NCBI RefSeq assembly: GCF_005518135.1
Contig: NZ_SULI01000002.1
Span: forward strand, 1-64,000
Reading direction: 5' to 3'
DNA from: Shimia litoralis
GTDB lineage: Bacteria > Pseudomonadota > Alphaproteobacteria > Rhodobacterales > Rhodobacteraceae
DNA length: 64,000 bases
Made by a program: the position numbers and the translations under genes. Under the pieces are notes generated by a model. That model searched no databases and had not been told where the DNA came from. It was given only the letters and a program-made list of their open reading frames with translations. Shown piece by piece: positions 47,656 through 55,664 of the stretch (positions within the stretch are counted from its first letter, which is position 1; every line of letters begins with the position of its first letter).

Positions 47656-47919
47656 ATGAGGTATCTGGTGTTATTGGCTTTGGCCGCAGTTACGGGATGT
47701 ATTGGCGACGATGAAGACGCGAAAGGCAGTGCGACATGTGATCCTGCGGCATTTGCATTTCTGGTCGGGCAACCCAAGTCTGCGCTTGATGGGGTGTTAA
47801 CACCCGAAACAGTGCGCGTCATGAATATGACGTCTCCGGCGACGATGGATCATCGGCCGGATCGGCTGAATGTGATTCACGATGATGATGACACGATCAT
47901 CAAGGTCACATGCGGTTAA
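47656..47919 (+). CDS. Peptidase inhibitor I78 family lipoprotein
   Basis: The 87-residue protein has a lipoprotein signal with the lipobox AVTGC (Cys15), then DPAAFAFLVGQPKSALDGVL and the I78 ending RPDRLNVIHDDDDTIIKVTCG. I78 proteins inhibit serine proteases, here probably from the periplasmic face of a membrane. ATG 47656 has GGGAGGGA 6 bases upstream; the frame upstream to 47545 is spurious. It is divergent from adhI. Confidence 0.88.
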   Translation: MRYLVLLALAAVTGCIGDDEDAKGSATCDPAAFAFLVGQPKSALDGVLTPETVRVMNMTSPATMDHRPDRLNVIHDDDDTIIKVTCG

Positions 47920-47934
47920 TTTGCGGGGAATGGG

Positions 47935-47984
47935 CTCTCGGCGGCACCGACTGGGTGGGGGCAATATCGCAGCGCCGCCGAGAG
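47935..47984 (+). terminator. Large-loop hairpin after the I78 gene
   Basis: CTCTCGGCGGC (47935-47945) and GCCGCCGAGAG (47974-47984) form a perfect 11-base stem with a 28-base loop, followed by TAGCGTTTGTTTCGC. It sits 15 bases past the I78 stop. The T-rich tail suits a terminator; the long loop is unusual. Confidence 0.55.
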
Positions 47985-48123
47985 TAGCGTTTGTTTCGCT
48001 ATGCCAACAATATGCGGATCAGGTTGGGCAATATGTGGGAAGCTCAAAGACCTTTTGCGGATGAATCTGGGGCGAAATAGAGGCAGGGTTGATTTTTCGT
48101 AAATCCAGAGCGACTGTAGACAA

Positions 48124-48471
48124 ATGAATGCTCAACCCCCTGTCCCGTTCGGCGGACACACGCCGTCTCATCAACAGGTTGCCTTTCACAGAACTGAACT
48201 GGCGCCGATCCTGTCGCTGTATGGGCGGATGGTCGCGGCAGGTGAATGGCGGGACTATGGTATTTCATGCCTTAAGGATGTGGCCGTCTTCTCGGTGTTT
48301 CGACGTACGGCTGAGAACCCTCTGTATCGGATCGAAAAACGCCCGAAGCTTCGTAATAAGCAAGGACTATATGCGGTGATCGGGCTGAATGGTCAGGTTC
48401 TTAAGCGTGGCCATGACTTGGCGTCAGTTCTACGTGTTCTTGAACGCAAGCTGATCCGCGCAGTCGATTAA
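48124..48471 (+). CDS. DUF2794 family protein
   Basis: The 115-residue protein matches DUF2794, a family restricted mainly to alphaproteobacteria, with the conserved run FHRTELAPILSLYGRMVAAG and EWRDYGISCLKDVAVFSVFR, then PLYRIEKRPKLRNKQGLYAV. It has no signal peptide or membrane helix. Its function is unknown. No ribosome site is clear before the ATG. It converges on the agmatinase gene. Confidence 0.85.
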   Translation: MNAQPPVPFGGHTPSHQQVAFHRTELAPILSLYGRMVAAGEWRDYGISCLKDVAVFSVFRRTAENPLYRIEKRPKLRNKQGLYAVIGLNGQVLKRGHDLASVLRVLERKLIRAVD

Positions 48472-48503
48472 ACTGCGCAGATTTTGGCCTTGGCATTGTC
48501 GGC

Positions 48504-49466
48504 TCAGCGCTGCCTGTTGCCTGCGAGGATACACAGCATTTCAAACATGATGGACACTCCTAAAAAGGCGGTGCCGCCGGATGTGTCAAACGGTGGGGAC
48601 ACCTCAACCAAATCTGCGCCGATGATATTGACGCCTGCGAGCTCGCGGACCACCTGCAGCGCTTGAAAAGAGTTCGGTCCGCCGACTTCGGGTGTTCCGG
48701 TTCCCGGTGCGAATGTAGGGTCTACGAAATCGATGTCGTAAGAAAGATACGTGTTTTGATCCCCGACGATATCGCGGGCCTCGGCCATGACGCTTGCGAT
48801 GCCACGCTCAAACAACTCTTCGATGCGGATAATGCGGATGCCAACGCTTTCTGCGAAGTCCAAATCTTCGGTGTCATAGGCAGTGCCGCGAATGCCAATT
48901 TGAACGACGCGTTTGGGGTCCAAAAGACCTTCTTCCACCGCGCGCCTGAACGGTGTGCCATGCGTGTACATCGTACCGCCAAAATAGCTGTGAAACAAAT
49001 CTGTGTGGCTGTCGAAATGGATCATTCCCACGGGCGAGTCCGCAGCCAGAGCGCGCAGTACAGGTAATGAGCTTAGGTGATCGCCGCCAGCCGTGAGGGG
49101 GGTGATATTCTTGGCCTTAACGTCAGCGTAAAATGCGGTAATCCGGTCCATGCTGTCTTGGATATCCGCCGGATTTGGGCCAACGTCGCCAAGGTCGGCA
49201 CAGTTGAGGGCTTCGAAAGGGCGCACATTGGTGGCCCCGTTCTGGGCGCGAATCATGGTCGACATGTCGCGCAGCTGCCTCGGCCCATGCCGTGGTCCGG
49301 GGCGATTGGTTGTCCCACTATCCCATGGGATGCCGATAATGCCGACATCAACGTCGCTGGAACGAGGGTCGTCCAACGTTAGGTGTGGAAGCCGCATAAA
49401 AGTCGGCACACCTGCGAAGCGCGGCAAATCCATGCCAGAGACTGGCGTAAAAAATGAATCACTCAT
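48504..49466 (-). CDS. speB: Agmatinase family ureohydrolase
   Basis: The 320-residue dimanganese enzyme should hydrolyse agmatine, or a related guanidino compound such as guanidinobutyrate, releasing urea. The metal motifs are GGDHLSSLPVL, MIHFDSHTDLF (Ser where many agmatinases have Ala) and YLSYDIDFVDPTFAPGTGTPE. It is the last gene of a minus-strand operon and overlaps the C40 peptidase stop region by 8 bases. Exact substrate is uncertain. Confidence 0.87.
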   Translation of the reverse strand: MSDSFFTPVSGMDLPRFAGVPTFMRLPHLTLDDPRSSDVDVGIIGIPWDSGTTNRPGPRHGPRQLRDMSTMIRAQNGATNVRPFEALNCADLGDVGPNPADIQDSMDRITAFYADVKAKNITPLTAGGDHLSSLPVLRALAADSPVGMIHFDSHTDLFHSYFGGTMYTHGTPFRRAVEEGLLDPKRVVQIGIRGTAYDTEDLDFAESVGIRIIRIEELFERGIASVMAEARDIVGDQNTYLSYDIDFVDPTFAPGTGTPEVGGPNSFQALQVVRELAGVNIIGADLVEVSPPFDTSGGTAFLGVSIMFEMLCILAGNRQR

Positions 49467-50361
49467 GGCGGGGCTCTTTCAATTGTGGAAGGCGGCGGTG
49501 TGCCGTCACGGGACCATCGCCCTGAAGCGCAATTCGGTCAATAGCAGCGTCAATCGGTTCGCGCGCCACCGCCATGTGATGGGCATTTGCATGCACCAGA
49601 GTCTTGGCATCCAGCACGATGGCCACATGTCCCTTCCAGAACAAGACATCGTTGCGCTCATATGGGGTCTGTGTGGGCAATAGACTTCCAAGTTCGGACA
49701 TTTGCATGTCGCTATCACCGGGGCAGGCCAGCGCACATGCATGACATGCGGCTTGCACCAATCCCGAACAATCGATGCCAAGCCCCGAATTCCCACCCCA
49801 GTGGTACGGAGTTCCAAGAAACCGCTCGGCGACGCTTGCGATATCTGGTTCGGTTTCGGAAATGTTGCGCAGGTGCGCAGCCGGTACATACCCGAATCTC
49901 GAGGTGTGTTCGCTTGCCGAGGTCAGGATGACCTGTGCCCATCGGTCTTGTTCATGAAGGGCAACCACCGTGAATCGGCTTCCAAAGGAAACCGGCGTCA
50001 TTTGAGTGCTGTTTTTCAGCACGGGGGCATCGGTCAAATAGCTTTGGCGTGTAGAGACGATATGGGTGGGGGCATCCGGCAGTATGCCAAGCGCATGAAT
50101 ATCCACATACCCCACATAGCCGTCACGTTCTGTGAACCCAAAGGCCCATTTGCGTCCTCGTTCAAGAACGCGAAAACCTTCGTGAAGCACCAGCTCGCGA
50201 TCACGATGCTGGGTCTCTGACACATCAGAGGACATCAACGCGGTCACCGGCACGTTTACATGCCAGATGTCGCCTTCACAGAAGTGTGCGGCATCGGTTT
50301 TGCCCGCAAGCGCAGTGTGTGCAACGCGTCCATTTGATGGAAATAGACGTCGATCCATCAT
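49459..50361 (-). CDS. C40 family peptidase (NlpC/P60) with SH3-like domains
   Basis: The 300-residue protein has two N-terminal SH3-like regions (about 30-160) and a C-terminal NlpC/P60 domain whose catalytic Cys is in GIDCSGLVQAACHA, with His in WKGHVAIVLD and HANAHHMAV. Such enzymes cut gamma-D-Glu-diaminopimelate bonds in peptidoglycan stem peptides. No signal peptide is seen, suggesting cytoplasmic recycling of muropeptides. It overlaps the M17 aminopeptidase gene upstream (ATGA). Confidence 0.9.
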   Translation of the reverse strand: MMDRRLFPSNGRVAHTALAGKTDAAHFCEGDIWHVNVPVTALMSSDVSETQHRDRELVLHEGFRVLERGRKWAFGFTERDGYVGYVDIHALGILPDAPTHIVSTRQSYLTDAPVLKNSTQMTPVSFGSRFTVVALHEQDRWAQVILTSASEHTSRFGYVPAAHLRNISETEPDIASVAERFLGTPYHWGGNSGLGIDCSGLVQAACHACALACPGDSDMQMSELGSLLPTQTPYERNDVLFWKGHVAIVLDAKTLVHANAHHMAVAREPIDAAIDRIALQGDGPVTAHRRLPQLKEPRHE

Positions 50362-51749
50362 AACTTCAGCAGATCTGGTAGCGCATCAAATATCGCACGC
50401 GCGCCCATCCCTACGCCCCCTTTGGGACGTGCCGGAGTCGCAGCGGGGTTCCAGCCGTAGATGTCAAAATGCGTATATCGCGGATGTTCAACAAAGCGGC
50501 GCAAGAACAATGCGGCTGTAATCGATCCTGCAAATCCTCCGGCGGGGGCGTTATCAAGATCGGCGATGCCCGGCTCGATCATCTTTTCATATGGTGACCA
50601 GAATGGCATGCGCCACACAGGATCAGATATGCGAGCCGCCGCGGCCTCAAGAGCCGACACAACGGTATCATCATCGCAATAATAGGGCGACAGGTCAGGG
50701 CCGACCGCGACACGTGCGGCGCCGGTCAGCGTGGCCATCGAGATGATAAGATCAGCAGTGCCTTCATCGGCAAGTGCTAATGCGTCGGCCAGAACCAGTC
50801 GGCCTTCTGCGTCGGTGTTGTTGACTTCGACCGTGAGACCCTTGCGCGAAGTCAGGATATCACCGGGGCGAAAAGCATTGCCGCTCACTGAATTTTCAAC
50901 GGCGGGAATTAATACGCGCAATTGAATTGGCAGGTTGGTGGCCATGATCATCTGCGCAAGACCAAGAACCGTCGCGGCCCCACCCATGTCTTTTTTCATG
51001 AGCCCCATAGACGCGCCGGGTTTTAGATTAAGCCCACCGGTGTCAAAGCAAACGCCTTTGCCCACAAGTGTCAGGGTCGGGCCCGTGGTGCCCCACGCCA
51101 TGTCGATCAGCCGGGGGGCTTGTGTCGATGCACGCCCGACGGCGTGAATCATCGGCAAATTTTCGGTGAGCAAGTCGTCGCCCGTGATGACGGATATTTT
51201 TGCAGAGAATGTATCGGCCAATGTGCGGCACGCGGCTTCTAGCTCTGCAGGGCCCATGTCGGAAGCTGGCGTATTGATAAGGTCACGCGTCAAGGCCTCA
51301 GAGGTGGCAAGCGCTTCGACTTTTTGTCGATCAATACCGTCTGGACACTTGAGGCGGGCGTGTGTCTCGGACGTTTGTTGTGCAGGACGATAGGCTTTGA
51401 ATTGATAGGCTGACAGGAGCCAGCCAAGGGTTTCTGTCGCAAGATCCGTATCTGGAAGGTCATTGGCCAACGCATATGTACCCGCCGGAAGTTTGGCCGC
51501 GGCTGCCGCCAGATGAAATCGCCCACGACGTCTTTGTTTATGGGTTCCAAACCCTGCGATTGCCATGCTGGGATGCCCGTTGTCGTCGGGGACCAGAATA
51601 CTTGACCCCAAGTCGGCAGAAAATCCGTTGGATGTAATCCATGTGCTCACTTTGGTCGGTTGCTCGTCCAGCCACACCTCGAGCGAGTCGCTTTCTACGA
51701 CGTGCAAGGGAATTGACGCATCAGTGTCGTTTGCAAAACTCAGGGGCAT
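50358..51749 (-). CDS. Leucyl aminopeptidase family (M17) protein
   Basis: The 463-residue zinc/manganese aminopeptidase carries the M17 signature NTDAEGRLVLADAL and other ligand segments: LVGKGVCFDTGGLNLKP and MKKDMGGAATVLGLA. Its N-terminal domain is typical of the shorter proteobacterial M17 group rather than PepA. It probably trims peptides in the cytoplasm. It is first in the M17-C40-speB operon, which fits degradation of peptides including cell-wall fragments. Confidence 0.9.
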   Translation of the reverse strand: MPLSFANDTDASIPLHVVESDSLEVWLDEQPTKVSTWITSNGFSADLGSSILVPDDNGHPSMAIAGFGTHKQRRRGRFHLAAAAAKLPAGTYALANDLPDTDLATETLGWLLSAYQFKAYRPAQQTSETHARLKCPDGIDRQKVEALATSEALTRDLINTPASDMGPAELEAACRTLADTFSAKISVITGDDLLTENLPMIHAVGRASTQAPRLIDMAWGTTGPTLTLVGKGVCFDTGGLNLKPGASMGLMKKDMGGAATVLGLAQMIMATNLPIQLRVLIPAVENSVSGNAFRPGDILTSRKGLTVEVNNTDAEGRLVLADALALADEGTADLIISMATLTGAARVAVGPDLSPYYCDDDTVVSALEAAAARISDPVWRMPFWSPYEKMIEPGIADLDNAPAGGFAGSITAALFLRRFVEHPRYTHFDIYGWNPAATPARPKGGVGMGARAIFDALPDLLKL

Positions 51750-51816
51750 TTTGGGCCTTCTCTTGCCAATAATGTTTGGCCCAGACTATTGCTTCTCGTC
51801 GGTGCTGCAAGCCCGA

Positions 51817-52197
51817 TCAGTCGGGCAAGCCCTGTAATTCCCAAAGTTCCGTCAGTGATCGGTCGCCAATGCGTAGCAATCTCGCGTGGGTGGCAGCAAG
51901 TGCCACCCCATCTTTGGCATCAATGCATTCTAGCACGTCGTCCGCGACCAGAGTGAGAGTCTCCAACCCAATTTGATCGGCGATCGCCACGATGGAACGC
52001 GCGCATTTGCGCATATCCTTTAGCTGATCGCGTTGAAAATGGTCATGCACCTGAGACAATCTGGTCGTCAGTTCCTCCATGGCGCGGCACACCATGTCCG
52101 CGGCATCTTTGTCGCCTAATTGGCGCGTGAGCTGGATCAATCTGTTCTGATTGACGCATACAAAATCCTTAGTTTTCAGGGTTTCTACCTGTTCCAC
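51817..52197 (-). CDS. Small helical protein, weakly Hpt-like, function unknown
   Basis: I do not recognise a named family. The 126-residue product is highly helical; HFQRDQLKDMRKCARSIVAI and ADQIGLETLTLVADDVLECI recall histidine-phosphotransfer domains (helix with AHxLKG, then a helical pair), but the phosphorylatable His is replaced by Arg-Ser. GTG at 52197 has GAGG 8 bases upstream and is preferred over the in-frame start at 52248. It is divergent from the carbonic anhydrase gene. Confidence 0.6.
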   Translation of the reverse strand: MEQVETLKTKDFVCVNQNRLIQLTRQLGDKDAADMVCRAMEELTTRLSQVHDHFQRDQLKDMRKCARSIVAIADQIGLETLTLVADDVLECIDAKDGVALAATHARLLRIGDRSLTELWELQGLPD

Positions 52198-52343
52198 ATT
52201 CTCACCCTCATAGTTGTTGCCCCCACGGCTTGGGCAATTTGCGCTCAAGTCGTTCCTAAAAGGTTGAGAAAATCTTCCGTTTTCTCTCGAAATCTGTTCA
52301 ATTTATGACTAACTCCAGTGAACTAGCTGTCTGAGGAGAAAAA

Positions 52344-52994
52344 ATGGAACATTCGAAGCCTTTACCGTCGTATCTGGTTCAACGCTTTCATGGATGGAAA
52401 GCCACATCCTATAATGCAAACCAATCTTGGTATCGACATTTGGTTTCAGAAGGACAGCACCCCCGCGCCATGGTGATTTCATGCTGTGACAGCCGCGTAC
52501 ACGTGACGTCTATTTTTGGCGCGGACCATGGTGAGTTTTTTATCCACCGCAACATTGCAAACCTTGTGCCGCCTTATGCGCCTGACGGAGATTACCACGG
52601 TACGAGTGCCGCGATCGAGTACGCTGTCGGCGCCCTCAAGGTCGCGCACCTGATCGTGCTTGGCCACTCACAATGTGGCGGCGTTCAGGGATGCATCGAC
52701 ATGTGTGAAGGGCATGCCCCACATCTTGAGGCGAAAGACAGCTTTGTTGGCCGCTGGATGGATATGTTGCGCCCACACTATGAAACAGTCTCGGACATTT
52801 CTGATCGTCAACTGCAGTCAAGAACGCTTGAGAAACAAGCCGTCGTTGTATCGCTCGGCAATCTGATGACCTTCCCGTTCATTAAATCGCGCGTTGAAAG
52901 CGGCGATCTAAGCCTGCACGGATTGTGGCACAATATTGGCGAGGGTGGCTTGGAAAGCTATGATGCGAAATCTGGCGATTTCGTGGCCGTCTAG
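52344..52994 (+). CDS. Beta-class carbonic anhydrase
   Basis: This zinc enzyme interconverts carbon dioxide and bicarbonate. The 216-residue protein has the zinc ligands Cys48, His108 and Cys111 and the Asp-Arg dyad (CCDSR; HSQCGG), and FFIHRNIANLVPPY. It has no signal peptide, so it acts in the cytoplasm. The ATG follows GAGGAGAAAAA. A strong terminator follows at 53041. Confidence 0.95.
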   Translation: MEHSKPLPSYLVQRFHGWKATSYNANQSWYRHLVSEGQHPRAMVISCCDSRVHVTSIFGADHGEFFIHRNIANLVPPYAPDGDYHGTSAAIEYAVGALKVAHLIVLGHSQCGGVQGCIDMCEGHAPHLEAKDSFVGRWMDMLRPHYETVSDISDRQLQSRTLEKQAVVVSLGNLMTFPFIKSRVESGDLSLHGLWHNIGEGGLESYDAKSGDFVAV

Positions 52995-53040
52995 TATCGG
53001 TTTTATCCGAACTTGAACCGGCCATGTCTATGGTATTCAA

Positions 53041-53077
53041 AAACGGTCCTGCTATTCAGCGGGGCCGTTTTTTGTTG
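53041..53077 (+). terminator. Terminator after the carbonic anhydrase gene
   Basis: AAAACGGTCC and GGGCCGTTTT form a 10-base stem (one G-U pair) followed directly by TTTTGTTG. It lies about 45 bases past the stop. Confidence 0.85.
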
Positions 53078-53103
53078 CGAAACGAGATATGTCGCACCGC
53101 TCT

Positions 53104-53238
53104 CTAAGTAAACAGGTTCTCTTGTGTCTCTTCGCAGACAAGCAAAGCACGTAACCGACGCTGGCGCGCTTTGGCTAACAATGAAAACTCGGTTTGTTCC
53201 GCAGATTTAATTTGAGAAGTGAAAAACTCTTTGCGCAT
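53104..53238 (-). CDS. Candidate 44-residue protein, function unknown
   Basis: A short frame encodes 44 residues: MRKEFFTSQIKSAEQTEF, then SLLAKARQRRLRALLVC and EETQENLFT. The ATG has a very good ribosome site, TAGGAG with 6 bases spacing, which is the main support. The middle is a basic amphipathic helix. It stands alone in a 500-base gap between the carbonic anhydrase terminator and the asd terminator. It matches no family I know and could be spurious. Confidence 0.5.
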   Translation of the reverse strand: MRKEFFTSQIKSAEQTEFSLLAKARQRRLRALLVCEETQENLFT

Positions 53239-53442
53239 GTCAGTCTCCTAAGCGTATTGCCCTACTTACGATAGGTTCCATTCTGAGACTAATTTGTGGC
53301 TAAATTGGTGCAGATTGCGTTCAAAATGGGGCAATTGACCTTAGTGCATGGAAACACACCGTGTTTGAATCGGAGACATTCAGGTCGAAGAAATGCGGCA
53401 AATGTTTGTGTATGACTGGGTTCTTCCCAACTGCAAAACAAT
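53239..53442. other. Non-coding gap upstream of the 44-codon ORF
   Basis: About 200 bases without a credible gene; it must contain the promoter of the small minus-strand ORF if that is real. I see no strong repeat or RNA fold. Confidence 0.4.
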
Positions 53443-53469
53443 GAAAAAGGGCGCCCAAATGAGCGCCCT
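53443..53469 (-). terminator. Terminator after asd
   Basis: On the minus strand, GGGCGCTC and GGGCGCCC make an 8-base stem (one G-U pair) around ATTT, followed by TTTTTC. It is 25 bases past the asd stop. Confidence 0.88.
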
Positions 53470-53493
53470 GTGATCTTGTTTTCGAAGCTGAGA

Positions 53494-54516
53494 TCAGCCC
53501 TTTTTGAGAACCTTGGTCCCCAGAGTTTCGGCGATCTGCACGGCGTTCAATGCAGCACCCTTGCGAAGGTTGTCGCTGACGCACCAGAGGTTGATGCCGT
53601 TTTCAATTGTGCTGTCCTGACGGATGCGGCTGATGAATGTGGCATAGTCACCCACGCATTCGACGGGTGAGACATAGCCACCGTCTTCGCGCTTATCGAT
53701 CACCATGATGCCAGGCGCTTCGCGCAGGATGTCCCGTGCTTCGTCTTCATCAAGAAAGTCTTCAAACTCGATGTTGATTGCCTCAGAGTGCCCTACAAAA
53801 ACAGGAACGCGCACACAAGTTGCGGTCACTTTGATTGCCGGATCGATAATCTTTTTCGTCTCGGCGACCATCTTCCATTCTTCTTTGGTCGATCCGTCGT
53901 CCAAGAATACATCGATATGCGGGATGACGTTAAACGCAATCTGCTTGGTGAACTTCTTGGCGGGTTTGTCGTCAGTCGGATTATAGATGGATTTGGTTTG
54001 ATCCCAAAGCTCATCAATGCCGTCTTTGCCTGCACCAGACACCGACTGGTAGGTCGAGACCACAACACGTTTGATCTTGGCGCGATCATGCAATGGCTTG
54101 AGAGCGACAACCATCTGCGCAGTCGAGCAATTGGGGTTGGCGATGATGTTCTTCTTTGAATAGCCATGCACCGCGTCCGCGTTCACTTCGGGCACGATCA
54201 GAGGTACGTCGGGATCATAGCGATACAGCGAAGAGTTATCGATTACCACGCATCCTGCGGCCGCAGATTTGGGCGCATAGATTTTGGTGGCTTCGGATCC
54301 CACAGCAAACAGCGCCATGTCCCATCCGGCAAAGTCGAATGTATCCAAGTCTTGGGTTGTCAGGGTCTTTTCGCCAAAGCTCACTTCGGTACCCAGCGAC
54401 TTACGGCTGGCAAGAACGGCGATTTCATCTACCGGGAACTGACGCTCGGCCAGAATATTCAGCATTTCGCGGCCCACATTACCTGTGGCACCTACGACAA
54501 CGACGCGATAACCCAT
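53494..54516 (-). CDS. asd: Aspartate-semialdehyde dehydrogenase
   Basis: Asd makes aspartate semialdehyde, the branch point to lysine/diaminopimelate, threonine and methionine. The 340-residue enzyme has the NADP site VVVVGATGNVGREML, the catalytic Cys130 in IIANPNCSTAQMVVAL, the YQSVSGAGKDGIDEL segment and the substrate-binding His region RVPVFVGHSEAINIEF. GGAG lies 7 bases ahead of the ATG. A single-gene transcript bounded by a terminator. Confidence 0.96.
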   Translation of the reverse strand: MGYRVVVVGATGNVGREMLNILAERQFPVDEIAVLASRKSLGTEVSFGEKTLTTQDLDTFDFAGWDMALFAVGSEATKIYAPKSAAAGCVVIDNSSLYRYDPDVPLIVPEVNADAVHGYSKKNIIANPNCSTAQMVVALKPLHDRAKIKRVVVSTYQSVSGAGKDGIDELWDQTKSIYNPTDDKPAKKFTKQIAFNVIPHIDVFLDDGSTKEEWKMVAETKKIIDPAIKVTATCVRVPVFVGHSEAINIEFEDFLDEDEARDILREAPGIMVIDKREDGGYVSPVECVGDYATFISRIRQDSTIENGINLWCVSDNLRKGAALNAVQIAETLGTKVLKKG

Positions 54517-54633
54517 GTTACGGCTCCAATGTTTCAGACGCGCCCTATTAGCCCTCTTTGGTCAAATAAAAAAGGGGGCAGCGCGTGTTTCTTGTGATCC
54601 GGTGCATTTCCAGCAGCGATGAGTCGTGGCCTT

Positions 54634-55656
54634 CTAGGGTTTCTCATCGTTCAAGAGGTGCTGATATAGCGTCACGAGTGCGTTTGCCTCGCGGTCTAAA
54701 CCAAATGCATTCTGGACGTGGCGCCGCCCCGCCGAACCCAATTCGGCCATGTTGCATTCCAAGATTGAGCCGATTGCGGCCGTCAACGCGTCTGCGTCAT
54801 CCTTGGGAACGATGCGACCGCAGTCTGGCGTGACAAAATCGCGGAATGCCCCCACATCGGTTGCGACAACCGGCACCGCGCAGGACAAGGCCTCGAGCGG
54901 GGTTAGGCCGAATCCTTCCAAGAGTGAAGGGGCGACATATAGCGAAAGAGCGTTATATGCCTTGGGCATATCGGTGAGCGGCAGTTCGTCTTTGAACACA
55001 ATGCGATCTTGCAGTCCCGCTTCGGCAATGCGGGCCTCAAGTGTTTTGTGAAATGCCGTATTGTCAGGGGTGATACGCCCCATGATTACGGCTGAAAAGT
55101 CGGGGTGTTCCGGCAAAACCCTGCACATAGCTTCGACAAAATGCTGGGTGCCTTTCATGGGGCGGATGCGGCCAAAACACCCGATGACTTTTTGGTCCGC
55201 CATGCCAAATACATCCGGGGTGGCAGACGGGGTAAAGATATCCGTGTTTACCCCATGTGGGATAATGGTCGGTGTGCCTGGCATCACGTCGGCATTCACC
55301 GGAGTTGTGGCAACAATTGCGTCCATTTGGCGTACCAGCCAATTGGTCAGACCGCCGCGCCTGCGCGGAGAGGACGAGGTGAAGACCAGCTTGAGATTCA
55401 TGCGAAACACCGCGCGCAGGATAACTCCGACGAGCATCTCGTTATTGCGTCTTGCATGCCAGACGCGAGGCCGGCGTTTCAGAAAGGGAACCTTCCAAAG
55501 GGGGACAAAAGGAATGCCCTCTGGTAAGGCCACGCCCGTCGCAGCGATCTTGATATGCTGTTGTTGACGCGGCACAAGCGCGATCACGGTCGCGGTTACA
55601 CCAGAAAGACGGCGATTCAGATTTGGCGCTAGGACTTGAAGGTCATGGTTGGACAT
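54634..55656 (-). CDS. Glycosyltransferase family 4 protein
   Basis: The 340-residue retaining glycosyltransferase has the C-terminal nucleotide-sugar fold with IIPHGVNTDIFTPSATP, CFGRIRPMKGTQHFVEAM and the EX7E-type segment SLLEGFGLTPLEALSCAVPV. The N-terminal acceptor half (LNRRLSGVTATVIALVP) is typical of LPS or exopolysaccharide enzymes. ATG at 55656 is 8 bases after the MFS gene's stop; the open frame upstream lies inside that gene. Donor and acceptor are unknown. Confidence 0.88.
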   Translation of the reverse strand: MSNHDLQVLAPNLNRRLSGVTATVIALVPRQQQHIKIAATGVALPEGIPFVPLWKVPFLKRRPRVWHARRNNEMLVGVILRAVFRMNLKLVFTSSSPRRRGGLTNWLVRQMDAIVATTPVNADVMPGTPTIIPHGVNTDIFTPSATPDVFGMADQKVIGCFGRIRPMKGTQHFVEAMCRVLPEHPDFSAVIMGRITPDNTAFHKTLEARIAEAGLQDRIVFKDELPLTDMPKAYNALSLYVAPSLLEGFGLTPLEALSCAVPVVATDVGAFRDFVTPDCGRIVPKDDADALTAAIGSILECNMAELGSAGRRHVQNAFGLDREANALVTLYQHLLNDEKP

Positions 55657-55664
55657 AGTGTGTC

